This document shows positions 33,440-45,491 of a stretch of DNA of 64,000 nt, one piece after another. The stretch's first letter is position 1, and each line of letters opens with the position of its first letter. The translations under genes were made by a program, and so were the position numbers. This stretch comes from Scleromatobacter humisilvae (GTDB lineage Bacteria > Pseudomonadota > Gammaproteobacteria > Burkholderiales > Burkholderiaceae_C), in assembly GCF_023231945.1 (NCBI RefSeq), contig NZ_JAJLJH010000010.1, positions 164,486 through 228,485 of the forward strand. Direction: 5' to 3'. The notes beneath the pieces are model-generated. The model was not told where the DNA came from, made no database searches, and saw nothing but the letters and a program-made list of their open reading frames with translations.

Positions 33440-35100
33440 GGGCGCCCTCCGTCCAGCGTCGATTCGCGATCCTCGACGCCGGGCGAGTCCTGCTCCGGCA
33501 GCCAGCATTCGAAGCTCGAGCCGCCCTGCGCGGGCTGGCGCAGCCTGAGCTCGCCGCCGTGCGCGAGTGCGATCGAGCGGCAGACAGCCAGCCCCACGCC
33601 GGCGCCGCGCTGGGCCGCGCTGTTGCTGCTGCCGGAGCGCCAGTCGCCGCGCTGGAAGACGTCGAAGATCTTCTCGCGCCATTGTGGCTCGATGCCGGGG
33701 CCGTTGTCGCGCACGGCGAAGACGATGTGCTGCCCGTGGCGGCGCACCGTCAGCTCCACCGGCGCGGGCGGATCGCTGTACTTCATCGCGTTGTCGATCA
33801 GGTTTTCCAGCATCTGCGAGAACAGGACGGCGTCGCAGCGCACCAGCGGCAGGCCCGGTTCGGCCCACACCTTGATGCGGCGCTCCGGGTCGTGGTGCTT
33901 GCGGGCGCGGTCGATGGCTACGCCGGCGAGCTCGTCGGGCGATTCCCAATCGAGGTGCAGCTGCACGCCGGGCGCGTCGAGGCGCACGAGTTGCAGCGTA
34001 TTGTCGGTGAGACGGCTCAGCTGGCGCGTCTCGGTGACGATGCTCTGGGCCAGGCGCTGGCGCTGCTCCGGCGCGAGCTTGCCGCCCTGGTCGCGCAGCG
34101 ACGACGCCGCGCCCATGATGGCGGCCAGCGGCGTGCGGTAGTCGTGCGAGATCGCGGCCAGCAGCGCGTTGCGCACCGCCTGCCCCTGCGCACGCGCCTG
34201 CGCCGACTCGGCCTCGCGCTGCGTGCGGGCGCGATGCAGCAGCTGGCCCATCTGGTCGCACAGCGCCTGGGCCTGCACGAGCACCTCGTCGTCGACGGGC
34301 TCGGCCGGGTTGACCGCGATCATCGCCGCGCCGAAGGCCTCGTCCTCCGTGCCGCGCAGCGGCAGGTAGAGCGCCGGAAGCTCCTGCTCGTGGCCGGTGC
34401 CGGGGCCGAACTGGCGGCACAGGCGCACGCAGTGCCACAGGCCGACGAGGTCGTCGGCGCTCGGATCGCCCAGCGTCGTCGAGGCGTCGTCGTCCGCCGG
34501 CGCCGGCGTCTCGTTGCGCAGCAGCAGCAGCCGCGGCGGCCCGCCCAGCAGGTCCTGCAGCGACGCGCGCAGCGCCTCGCCGCGGCGCAGCGGGTCTTCG
34601 GTGTCGCGCAGCGCATCGCCGAGGCGGCGCATCTGGTCGGCGTGGCGGGCGCTGCGGCGCGCGCGCGACGCGAGCACGCGGCCGCGCGCGAGCAGGCCCG
34701 TCACCACCCAGCTCAGGACCAGGATCTCCGCGAGCAGCAGCATGTCCTCGGTCAGCTCCACCGCGAACGCGTGCTTGGGCGGCACGAGGAACCAGTCGAA
34801 GGCCGCCACGGCCAGCGTGGTGGTGGCCAGCGACGCCAGCGTCGGCAGCCAGATCGCGGCCAGCGCCGACGCCAGCACCAGCGTGATCGCCGCCTGCGCC
34901 AGGCCGATGTGCTTGTCCAGGCCCAGCATCAGCAGCCAGGCTGCGGCCCACACCGCGCAGGCCCAGGCCCATGGCCAGCGGGCCATGCGGCGGGGGGGAA
35001 TCGCGTCGTCGTCCGTCATCGTGGCAACCGTACCAGACATTGCAGCCTCCGCCAGCGCGCGCCAGAAGCCCGCCGATGCCGCGCTGCCCGGCCGCGCCAT
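33436..35100 (-). CDS. Short KdpD-like sensor histidine kinase (DUF4118, GAF, HisKA, HATPase)
   Basis: The 554-residue kinase has four closely spaced membrane segments (DUF4118, about 40-140), a GAF-like region (about 165-290), a HisKA domain with the phosphorylatable His in AISHDYRTPLA (about 316), and an ATPase domain with NLIDNAMKYSDP, RDNGPGIEP and GAGVGLAVCRSIA. This is the C-terminal half of KdpD. The N-terminal KdpD and Usp domains that sense potassium and c-di-AMP are missing. The start at 35100 overlaps the ABC ATPase stop (TGATG), so translation is coupled; ATGs at 35040 and 35019 are alternatives. It probably phosphorylates the downstream regulator. Confidence 0.85.
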   Translation of the reverse strand: MARPGSAASAGFWRALAEAAMSGTVATMTDDDAIPPRRMARWPWAWACAVWAAAWLLMLGLDKHIGLAQAAITLVLASALAAIWLPTLASLATTTLAVAAFDWFLVPPKHAFAVELTEDMLLLAEILVLSWVVTGLLARGRVLASRARRSARHADQMRRLGDALRDTEDPLRRGEALRASLQDLLGGPPRLLLLRNETPAPADDDASTTLGDPSADDLVGLWHCVRLCRQFGPGTGHEQELPALYLPLRGTEDEAFGAAMIAVNPAEPVDDEVLVQAQALCDQMGQLLHRARTQREAESAQARAQGQAVRNALLAAISHDYRTPLAAIMGAASSLRDQGGKLAPEQRQRLAQSIVTETRQLSRLTDNTLQLVRLDAPGVQLHLDWESPDELAGVAIDRARKHHDPERRIKVWAEPGLPLVRCDAVLFSQMLENLIDNAMKYSDPPAPVELTVRRHGQHIVFAVRDNGPGIEPQWREKIFDVFQRGDWRSGSSNSAAQRGAGVGLAVCRSIALAHGGELRLRQPAQGGSSFECWLPEQDSPGVEDRESTLDGGRP

Positions 35101-35927
35101 CACAGCGTCGCGAAGCGCGCCTTCAGCGCCGCGGCCAGTTCGCGGAATTCCGCACGCGACTCGATGTCGGGATCCCACGCGAGCCCCATGCCGGCCAGGT
35201 CGTAGGTCTGCTGGATCGAGGCGCCCCCGCTGGGCTGGCCGCTCGCGTCGCGGTTGCGGCCCAGCAGCCACAGCGTGTCGGAGATGCGGATGGCGCTCTC
35301 GATGTCGTGCGTCACCACGATGATGGTGTTGAGCTCGTGCGTGGTCGACACGTCGACCAGCGTCTCGCACACGGCCGACTTCGCGAGCGGGTCCAGCCCC
35401 GAGAACGGCTCGTCCATCAACAGGAAGTGCGAGCTGCACAGCAGCTGCTGCGCGATCGCGACGCGCTGGCGCTGGCCGCCCGACAGCATCATCGGGTGGC
35501 ACTTCGCGTGGTCCAGCAGGCCGAACTTCTCCAGCAGCGCGACGCAGGCATCGGCGGCGTCGTGCTGGTTGCGGCCATGGCGCGTCGCGGCCAGCATCAG
35601 GTTGCCCCACACGCTGCGGTGGTTGAACAGCGGATAGTTCTGCGCGACGACGCCCACCTCGCCCGCCTGCACCTCGCGCTGCGAACCGTTGAGCCGGACG
35701 CTGCCCGACGTCGGCTTCTGCAGGCCGGCGATGCAGCGGAACAGCTGCGACTTGCCGATGCCCGACGGCCCCAGCAGGCCCACGACCTGGCCCTGCTGCA
35801 GGCGCTCGCGCCGGAGGTTGTCGATGCGTCCGCTGACGCCTTCGAGGATGGTGCGGTCGTGGCGCACGCACACGTTGTCGATCGTGAGCAGGCGTTCGCC
35901 GACCGTGTAGACGGGGTGTCCGGTCAT
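35100..35927 (-). CDS. ABC transporter ATPase, nitrate/taurine type
   Basis: The 275-residue ATPase has Walker A GPSGIGKSQ, a Q-loop in VVAQNYPLF, the signature LSGGQRQRVAIAQQL, Walker B FLLMDEPFSGLD and the switch His in VVTHDIES. It resembles TauB/SsuB/NtrD ATPases with an additional stretch near the N-terminus. The start overlaps the permease stop (ATGA at 35924-35927), and the stop overlaps the kinase start, so the transporter and two-component genes are translated as a unit. It should energise the permease encoded next to it. Confidence 0.9.
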   Translation of the reverse strand: MTGHPVYTVGERLLTIDNVCVRHDRTILEGVSGRIDNLRRERLQQGQVVGLLGPSGIGKSQLFRCIAGLQKPTSGSVRLNGSQREVQAGEVGVVAQNYPLFNHRSVWGNLMLAATRHGRNQHDAADACVALLEKFGLLDHAKCHPMMLSGGQRQRVAIAQQLLCSSHFLLMDEPFSGLDPLAKSAVCETLVDVSTTHELNTIIVVTHDIESAIRISDTLWLLGRNRDASGQPSGGASIQQTYDLAGMGLAWDPDIESRAEFRELAAALKARFATL

Positions 35928-36775
35928 GTCGTTCCTTGTTGCTTGCCGAGCGCGCTCCACGGGCACGCGGCGTCCTTGACCAGCGAGAGCAGCGCGTCCT
36001 GCGCGAGGCCGAACGCGAGGATCGTGGCCTGGATCGCGAACACGCCGGCGAGCAGGAAGTAGCGGTTCTGGTTCAGCAGCATCGCGCCGATGCCGCCGGC
36101 CGAGCGCGTCATGCCCTCGACCAGCGTCAGCAGCGTCCAGCCGACGGCGGCGTTCTGGCGCATCAGGTCCAGGATCACGTCGGCCTTGCCCAGCACCACC
36201 ACCTCGCCGGTGATGCGCCAGTGGCGCATGCCCAGCGTGCGGCAGTGGTCGACCGGATCGCGCGACGTGGCCGCGAGGTCGGCGAGCAGCGCCGTCACCA
36301 TGAACACGAACATGCCGAAGGCGAGGATCCAGACGCGCAGCGCGGTCGCGTCGCTGGACATCAGCATGAAGACGTAGGTCAGCCCCGCGAAGCCGAGGAA
36401 GCGCATCGTGGCCGCGAGGCGCGCCAGCGGCATGAACACGGGCGCCGTCGCGAGGCAGGCCATCGCGACGGCCGCCAGCGTCGACAGCACGAGCGCGACC
36501 ACGCTCACCTTGACGCTGGCCCACAGCTCGAACAGCAGGCCCTGGTGCTGCACGAGATCGATCCACGCGCGGCCGACCTCCATCGGCGACGGCAGCGTCC
36601 TCGAGCCGCTCAGCGCCCACAGCGCGACGGCCGCGACCGCCTGCACGGCGACCATGGCCTGCACCCAGCGCGCGCGCACGGGCGTGAAAGGCAACAGCAG
36701 ATTGACGGGTCTCAAGAGTCTTCTCCGTGGCGAGCCGCCCGCGTCTGTCGACGGGGCGGCTCGCGCCTCAGGCAT
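35924..36775 (-). CDS. ABC transporter permease, nitrate/taurine type
   Basis: The 283-residue membrane protein has about six segments and a cytoplasmic EAA-type loop (CRTLGMRHWRITGEVVVLGK) as in TauC/SsuC/NtrB permeases. The first 25 residues are basic and Pro/Gly-rich. It lies six bases after the binding-protein/OmpA fusion and overlaps the ATPase gene, so the three form one import-type ABC system. Such permeases usually pair with TauA-like binding proteins, and the fusion protein upstream contains that kind of domain. Confidence 0.85.
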   Translation of the reverse strand: MPEARAAPSTDAGGSPRRRLLRPVNLLLPFTPVRARWVQAMVAVQAVAAVALWALSGSRTLPSPMEVGRAWIDLVQHQGLLFELWASVKVSVVALVLSTLAAVAMACLATAPVFMPLARLAATMRFLGFAGLTYVFMLMSSDATALRVWILAFGMFVFMVTALLADLAATSRDPVDHCRTLGMRHWRITGEVVVLGKADVILDLMRQNAAVGWTLLTLVEGMTRSAGGIGAMLLNQNRYFLLAGVFAIQATILAFGLAQDALLSLVKDAACPWSALGKQQGTT

Positions 36776-36781
36776 CGCGCG

Positions 36782-38566
36782 TCATTCGGTGCGGACGAGC
36801 GCGATGTCGACCCGGCGGTTGCGCGCCCGGCCCTCGGCCGTGTCGTTGGCCGCCACCGGCTGCTGGTCGCCGTAGGCGCGCGTGCGCACGCGTTCCTTCG
36901 GGAATGACGAGGACGCATTGGCCTGCAGCCAGGCGCTCACTGCCTCGGCGCGGCGCTTCGACAGTGCGAGGTTGGACGCCGGGTCGCCGACGTTGTCGGT
37001 ATGCCCCGACACCTGCACCGTCAGCCCCGACACCGCGACCTGGTCGAGCATCGCGTCGAGCACGGGGATCGCCTGCGGGCGGAACGTCGCCTTGCCCGTG
37101 TCGAACTCGATGGCCCACGAGCGCTTGGCGAACGTGGACGTCGCGGGCGCGCTGGCGTCGAACACCGGCGTGGCGGGACGCGCCGACGCCGCGGCCGTGG
37201 CCTCGCTGGCGAGCGCCTGCACGTAGCTGGCGTTGACCACCTGCTCGTACGGCAGCACCACGGGCATCTCCTGCGGATAGAGCGACTTCGCGATGCCGCC
37301 GTAGACCGTGTAGACGCGCTTGTAGAGGTTGTCGTTGCCGTTCAGGCCCAGCAGGTAGAGGTTGTCGGCCAGGTTGTTGGTGGTCGAGCCGCCGAGGCGG
37401 ATGTCCAGGCCCTTCGAGTCCTTCTCGACCACGCCGCGGTGGTACTTCGCCCACCATTCGGGCGTCTGCTCCTTCATGACCTTGGCCATCACCGTCGACG
37501 CGGCGAGCAGGTTGGCGTCGTTGGCCTTGATCGCGTCGCTCGCCTCGAAGGACGCGGCCAGCAGGTTCTTCACGAACGCCGGGTTCTGCGCCATCCATTG
37601 CTTGTTGCCGATGATGGCGGCAGGCATCTGCCACATGTATTCCCGGGTCGACGCGACGGCTGCCAGGCCGCCCACCTCGCGCGCGATCTTGACGTCGCCG
37701 GGCGTCCACGTCGCGGTGCCGTTCTGGCACACGCGGCGCGACTCGCCGGTCAGCTTGCCGGCGCTGACGACGGGACGCGTCTCGCACGCGCCCTTGCTCG
37801 CGGCGATCAGCTTCTCGTCGGCCTCGGTGAACGCGCCGACGGAGACGAAGTTCATTGCGTCCGGGTCATACGTCTTCGGATCCGCGTTGACCGGGATCCT
37901 GTTGTCGGCCGCGTACTTGATGCAGATGTTCCAGTCGCCATCGCGCAGCACCGCGCCGATCAACGAGCCGCGCGCCTTCTGCGGGTCGGCGACGACCTCG
38001 GCCGGTAGCATGCATTTGTCCTCGCCGCGCGAGTAGCCGAGCGCGCCGACGACCTCGATCTGCTGGCCGAGCTTGTCGAGCGCCGCCTTGGCCGACGCGG
38101 CATAACCGGGCAATGCGTCGCCCATGATGACGACGAAGGCCGCGCCCTTGGCCGGGCGCGCGACGCCGTTGGCGACCTCCTGCGCGAACAGCGCCTGCTC
38201 GGCGACCATCTGCGAGTAGTCGTCCTGGCGCTCCAGCGCGAGGTGCACGCCGTGGCGCGCCATCAGGCTGTCGGCCGCGGTCGTCGCATCGCCGTTCGCA
38301 AGCGCGATGCCCGCCTCGGCGTTCCACGGCAGCAGCAGCGTGCGCGCCGTGTAGTCGCCGGTGGCGGGGGCCAGCGTCGACGTCACGAGCGTGGGCTGCG
38401 CGGCCGTCGCGGTGCTGCCTGCGACCGGCACGTCGGCCTGGCTCGGCACGCTGCTGGCGCTCACGCTGTGGGCGTGCGCGACCTGCGTGTAGCGATTGAT
38501 CCCGACCCAGGCGCCGCCGACGGCGGCGACGATCAGGAGAAGTCTGGGGAGCGGCTTGATGGCCAT
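36782..38566 (-). CDS. TauA/NMT1-like binding protein fused to an OmpA peptidoglycan-binding domain
   Basis: This 594-residue protein has one N-terminal membrane segment (about 7-25, probably an uncleaved anchor). A periplasmic substrate-binding domain follows (about 70-445) with YMWQMPAAIIGNKQWMAQNP and LLAASTVMAKVMKEQTPEWW, as in nitrate/sulfonate binding proteins. Residues about 475-590 form an OmpA-C domain (IEFDTGKATFRP, VQVSGHTDNVGDP, NRRVDIAL). It would bind a ligand in the periplasm while fixed to peptidoglycan. Four cysteines in the binding domain could form disulfides. AAAGGA six bases upstream sets the ATG at 38566. The fusion, next to a permease and ATPase, suggests an ABC complex anchored to the cell wall. 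Confidence 0.85.
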   Translation of the reverse strand: MAIKPLPRLLLIVAAVGGAWVGINRYTQVAHAHSVSASSVPSQADVPVAGSTATAAQPTLVTSTLAPATGDYTARTLLLPWNAEAGIALANGDATTAADSLMARHGVHLALERQDDYSQMVAEQALFAQEVANGVARPAKGAAFVVIMGDALPGYAASAKAALDKLGQQIEVVGALGYSRGEDKCMLPAEVVADPQKARGSLIGAVLRDGDWNICIKYAADNRIPVNADPKTYDPDAMNFVSVGAFTEADEKLIAASKGACETRPVVSAGKLTGESRRVCQNGTATWTPGDVKIAREVGGLAAVASTREYMWQMPAAIIGNKQWMAQNPAFVKNLLAASFEASDAIKANDANLLAASTVMAKVMKEQTPEWWAKYHRGVVEKDSKGLDIRLGGSTTNNLADNLYLLGLNGNDNLYKRVYTVYGGIAKSLYPQEMPVVLPYEQVVNASYVQALASEATAAASARPATPVFDASAPATSTFAKRSWAIEFDTGKATFRPQAIPVLDAMLDQVAVSGLTVQVSGHTDNVGDPASNLALSKRRAEAVSAWLQANASSSFPKERVRTRAYGDQQPVAANDTAEGRARNRRVDIALVRTE

Positions 38567-38606
38567 GATGATTCCTTTCGATGCGTTGTTGTTGCTGACG
38601 TTTGAC

Positions 38607-39647
38607 TCAGTTGCTGGACGGGTTGAACCAGTCGAGCCCCGGCGTGTCGCTGCCGGTGTTGCGGGGTCGCGTCGGGCTGCCGCGCGTCTCACGCGCGGCG
38701 CCCTCCGGGTGGTTCTCGATCAGCAGGCGCTTGGCGTCGCCCAGCACGATCGAGTCGGCGTTGCTCTCCCAGTCGGCGAGCATCTGCACGGCCTGCTGTT
38801 CGTACACGCCGTTGCGCAGGTCGATCGACTGCATGAAGGTGTCGGACATGCGCACGAAGTCCTCGATCTCGCCGATGCGCATCGCGTAGTCGGCGGCCAC
38901 GTACTCGTTGGCCATGTCGTAGAGCTCCTTGGCGCTCGGGTCGCCATGGATGATGGCCATCGCCGACTTCATCGCGGAGTACGCCTCCTTGGCCATCGCG
39001 CGCTTGCGCTCCTTGATGGACACCTCCTGCGTCATGTCCTCGATGAGGAAGGTCGAGACCTCCTGGTATTTCACGAGCACGCGATGCAGCAGCTCCATCT
39101 TGGCCAGCAGGTCCTGGTAGCTGAGGTTGGCCTCGGCCATGCGGCCGGCCTTGCGCGACTGCGCGGCCGCCACCATCGTCAGGCCCTTCTTCTTCGCCTC
39201 GCTCACGAGGCCCAGCGCGCCGCTCTTGGCCTGGTCGTTCTGGCGGATCTCTTCCTTGCAGGCGCGGATCATTCCGGACAGCCGCGAGATGCGGCCGTTC
39301 ATGTCGGCCAGCTTCTTCTTCAGGTCCTCGATGTAGTTGCGCATGATCCCGATCGGATCGATCTCGACGAAGACCTGCGTGAGGCGACGCATCGCGCTCA
39401 TGTAGGCCCACGCGCCCAGGCGCCAGAAGCGGCGGTCGGTGATCACGAAGAACAGGGCGGCCGCGGCCACGCCGAGGATGGCGGCGTAGACCGTGTTCTC
39501 CAGCAGCGCGATGATGGTGGGCAGCGCGCGGTAGAGCAGCGCGCCGGCCCCGCACACGAGCGCGACGCCGACGATCTGGCCGGTCACGCCTTCCTTGCGC
39601 TCCCAGAAGCTGCGCGGCTTGTAGTCGGTGGGAATGAGGTCGTTCAT
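38607..39647 (-). CDS. Membrane-anchored PspA-like coiled-coil protein
   Basis: The 346-residue protein has two N-terminal membrane segments (about 24-45 and 50-72). A long helical coiled-coil region (about 95-260) follows, with ADMNGRISRLSGMIRACKEE, KSGALGLVSEAKKKG and LLAKMELLHRVLVKYQEVST. A charged middle and a disordered Pro/Ser/Arg-rich tail ending WFNPSSN complete it. The coiled coil resembles PspA/Vipp1-type membrane-stress proteins in style, but I cannot show homology by eye. AAGGAGAA lies three to ten bases before the ATG. It is the second gene of the operon, 18 bases after the first. Confidence 0.72.
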   Translation of the reverse strand: MNDLIPTDYKPRSFWERKEGVTGQIVGVALVCGAGALLYRALPTIIALLENTVYAAILGVAAAALFFVITDRRFWRLGAWAYMSAMRRLTQVFVEIDPIGIMRNYIEDLKKKLADMNGRISRLSGMIRACKEEIRQNDQAKSGALGLVSEAKKKGLTMVAAAQSRKAGRMAEANLSYQDLLAKMELLHRVLVKYQEVSTFLIEDMTQEVSIKERKRAMAKEAYSAMKSAMAIIHGDPSAKELYDMANEYVAADYAMRIGEIEDFVRMSDTFMQSIDLRNGVYEQQAVQMLADWESNADSIVLGDAKRLLIENHPEGAARETRGSPTRPRNTGSDTPGLDWFNPSSN

Positions 39648-39665
39648 GATTTCTCCTTTCGTTGT

Positions 39666-40373
39666 TCAGCCCAGGTGGCGCAGCACGGTCGCCTTGGCGG
39701 CGTCCAGCGCCTGTGCCACCGACTTCGCGGCCGCGTCGAACTGGCGCTGCACGCCGGCGAGCTCGTGGCGCTTGCCGTCGATTTCCTGCGTCAGCTGCGC
39801 CTGGCGCTCGCGGTCGCGCGCGACGGCCGCCTCGATCTGCTGGATGCGCGCCGCGGTGTCCGCACGCAAGGTGGCCACCTGCTGGGCGGCCGCTTCGATG
39901 TGGGTCGTCAGCGTCTGCAGCTCCTGCGAGCGCGCGCCGATCTCCTGGCGTTCCTTGTCCTCGAGCTGGGCACCGAAGCGCGCGGCCTCGGCCTCGAGCG
40001 CGGGCACGTGCTGCATGGCGATCGCCTGCACCACCTGCTCGACGCTGCGCGAACTCTTGATCAGCGCATACGCCGCCTGGTATCGCGTGCGCTCGTCCAG
40101 CACGATGGCCTCCAGCGGCGCGAGCTTGTCGGTCAGCGCCGTGTAGGCCGTGGCCTTCGACAGCACCTGCGCCATCAGCGCCTGCGCCATCGGCGACATC
40201 GCCGCCGGCGCCGCATCGGGCGCGGCCGGCTTGTCGGCCGGCGTCCGCGTGCCCTGCAGCTTGGCGCGGCGCGCCGCCGCGACCGGGTCCTCGTCGATCA
40301 GGGCGTCCTTCACCGCGCCCCACAGTTGCGCGCCCAGGCCGTGCCGGGGTGCGGTGTCGTTGCTGTCAGCCAT
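39666..40373 (-). CDS. Soluble coiled-coil protein of unknown function
   Basis: The 235-residue product has a short N-terminal segment (HGLGAQLWGAVKDALIDEDP), an Ala/Pro linker, and a helical region of about 150 residues rich in Ala, Gln, Glu and Arg. Its heptad-like pattern (ARSQELQTLTTHIEAAAQQ, AAVARDRERQAQLTQEIDG) points to a coiled coil. No signal peptide or membrane segment is seen. It is the first gene of the seven-gene operon and probably works with the membrane-anchored coiled-coil protein next to it. An upstream in-frame ATG would add a basic 17-residue stretch. The ATG at 40373 is preceded by a weak GAGG. Confidence 0.65.
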   Translation of the reverse strand: MADSNDTAPRHGLGAQLWGAVKDALIDEDPVAAARRAKLQGTRTPADKPAAPDAAPAAMSPMAQALMAQVLSKATAYTALTDKLAPLEAIVLDERTRYQAAYALIKSSRSVEQVVQAIAMQHVPALEAEAARFGAQLEDKERQEIGARSQELQTLTTHIEAAAQQVATLRADTAARIQQIEAAVARDRERQAQLTQEIDGKRHELAGVQRQFDAAAKSVAQALDAAKATVLRHLG

Positions 40374-40455
40374 GTCGTTCGCCTCGTCAGAGCGCGCCTC
40401 GTGTCGGCGCATGACGTGACTAGACCGGAGCGGCCGTATGGGCCGCATATGGCGG

Positions 40456-40473
40456 CGTCAGGATTCCGTTAGG
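40456..40473 (-). promoter_or_regulatory. Direct repeat CCTAACG-N4-CCTGACG, candidate response-regulator site
   Basis: Read on the minus strand, CCTAACG and CCTGACG are repeated with an 11-base period, 83 bases upstream of the first gene of the seven-gene operon. OmpR-family regulators bind tandem half-sites at this spacing, so the KdpE-like regulator at the operon end is a plausible ligand. Confidence 0.45.
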
Positions 40474-40511
40474 AAGAGGCCGGCGCGCGTCATCCCGACG
40501 CGCACGAAGCT

Positions 40512-44288
<3,777 letters not shown>

Positions 44289-44334
44289 GCCCAGGGCATG
44301 TCGCGCGAGGGAGACGAAAGCGGGTTCCAGGGCG

Positions 44335-45273
44335 CTAGTCCGAGAGTCGGGTCACGCCCTCGAGCGCGCAGGCGTAGACCGCGTTGCGCAGCGCCGCGAT
44401 GGCCTCGTAGCGTGGGAAGCTGCGCCGCCAGGCCAGCACGACGCGGCGCGTGGGCACCGGCGCCTCGAACGGGATGTAGGTGACGAGCGCGTGCGACTGC
44501 GGGTCGTCCATGCCGTGCGCGATCGACAGCCTCGGCACCACGGTCACGCCCATGCCGGATGCCACCATGTGCTTGATTGTCTCCAGCGACGAGCCCTCGA
44601 AGCTCTTGCGGATGCCCTCGGCGTCGTTGGAGAAGCGCGCGAATTCCGGGCACACCTCCAGCACGTGGTCGCGGAAGCAGTGGCCGGTGCCCAGCAGCAG
44701 CATCGTCTCCTGCTTCAGGCGCTCCGACGAGATCGACGTCTCGCCGGCGAGCGCATGCGTGCGCGGCACGGCGACCATGAACGGCTCGTCGTACAGCGGC
44801 GCGATGGCCAGGCCGCTGTCCGGGAAGGGCTCGGCCATGATCGCGCAATCGAGCTCGCCGGTGCGCAGCATGTCGAGCAGCTTGACGGTGAAGTTCTCCT
44901 GCAGCATCAGCGGCATCTGCGGCGTCAGCTCGATGGCGTGGCGCACGAGCTGCGGCAGCAGGTACGGGCCGATCGTGTAGATGATGCCCAGCTTGAGCGC
45001 GCCGGACAGCGGATCCTGCCCGCGCTTGGCGATCTCCTTGATCGCCGCGGCCTGCTCGATGACGCTCTGCGCCTGGCGCACGATCGCGGTGCCCAGCACG
45101 GTCAGGCTGACCTCGTTGCTCCCGCGCTCGAAGATCTTGACGTCGAGCTCTTCCTCGAGCTTCTTGATCGCCACCGACAGCGTGGGCTGCGACACGAAGC
45201 ACGCCTCGGCCGCGCGGCCGAAGTGGCGCTCGCGGGCGACCGCGACGATGTAGCGCAGCTCGGTGAGTGTCAT
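44335..45273 (-). CDS. oxyR: Hydrogen-peroxide-sensing LysR regulator OxyR
   Basis: The 312-residue protein has a LysR helix-turn-helix ([37 protein letters not shown]) and an effector domain with the OxyR redox pair in [14 protein letters not shown], matching the C199/C208 spacing region of E. coli OxyR. Oxidation by peroxide forms the disulfide and switches on catalase and peroxidase genes. It follows recG on the same strand after 218 bases, an arrangement common in Burkholderiales. CACAAT lies six bases before the ATG (45280-45285), suggesting a leaderless mRNA. Confidence 0.93.
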   Translation of the reverse strand: MTLTELRYIVAVARERHFGRAAEACFVSQPTLSVAIKKLEEELDVKIFERGSNEVSLTVLGTAIVRQAQSVIEQAAAIKEIAKRGQDPLSGALKLGIIYTIGPYLLPQLVRHAIELTPQMPLMLQENFTVKLLDMLRTGELDCAIMAEPFPDSGLAIAPLYDEPFMVAVPRTHALAGETSISSERLKQETMLLLGTGHCFRDHVLEVCPEFARFSNDAEGIRKSFEGSSLETIKHMVASGMGVTVVPRLSIAHGMDDPQSHALVTYIPFEAPVPTRRVVLAWRRSFPRYEAIAALRNAVYACALEGVTRLSD

Positions 45274-45444
45274 GGCGCTATTGTGATGATTCCGAACGTA
45301 AACAGGGGACCCGTATTGACCCGCTCCACGATTCGTGGGCCGATACCGCAAGCCGGGGATTGGAGAGGCTGCCGGCGCTGCCGCTGGGACTGACGCCCGA
45401 AGTTCAAGGGAGCGGCGGAACCGGCTCTGCCGGGCCGCTCGCGG

Positions 45445-45486
45445 CGGCCCCTCGGGGGCAGGGAGCGCCAGCGACCGTGGGGCAGT
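45445..45486. repeat. GC-rich intergenic sequence resembling a dispersed repeat
   Basis: The stretch begins CGGCCCCTCGGGGGCA and continues into GCGACCGTGGGGCA, just after the recG stop, with a small hairpin GCCCC-TCG-GGGGC at 45447-45459. Sequences of this CCCTCGGGGGCAG..GAGCG..GTGGGG style are common between genes in this bacterial group, from memory. It may help end recG transcription. Confidence 0.35.
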
Positions 45487-45491
45487 CATTT

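Noticed and set aside
32720..35100. Calling the two-component genes kdpD and kdpE
   Set aside because: The kinase lacks the KdpD and Usp domains and no kdpFABC genes are present, so the potassium role is unsupported.
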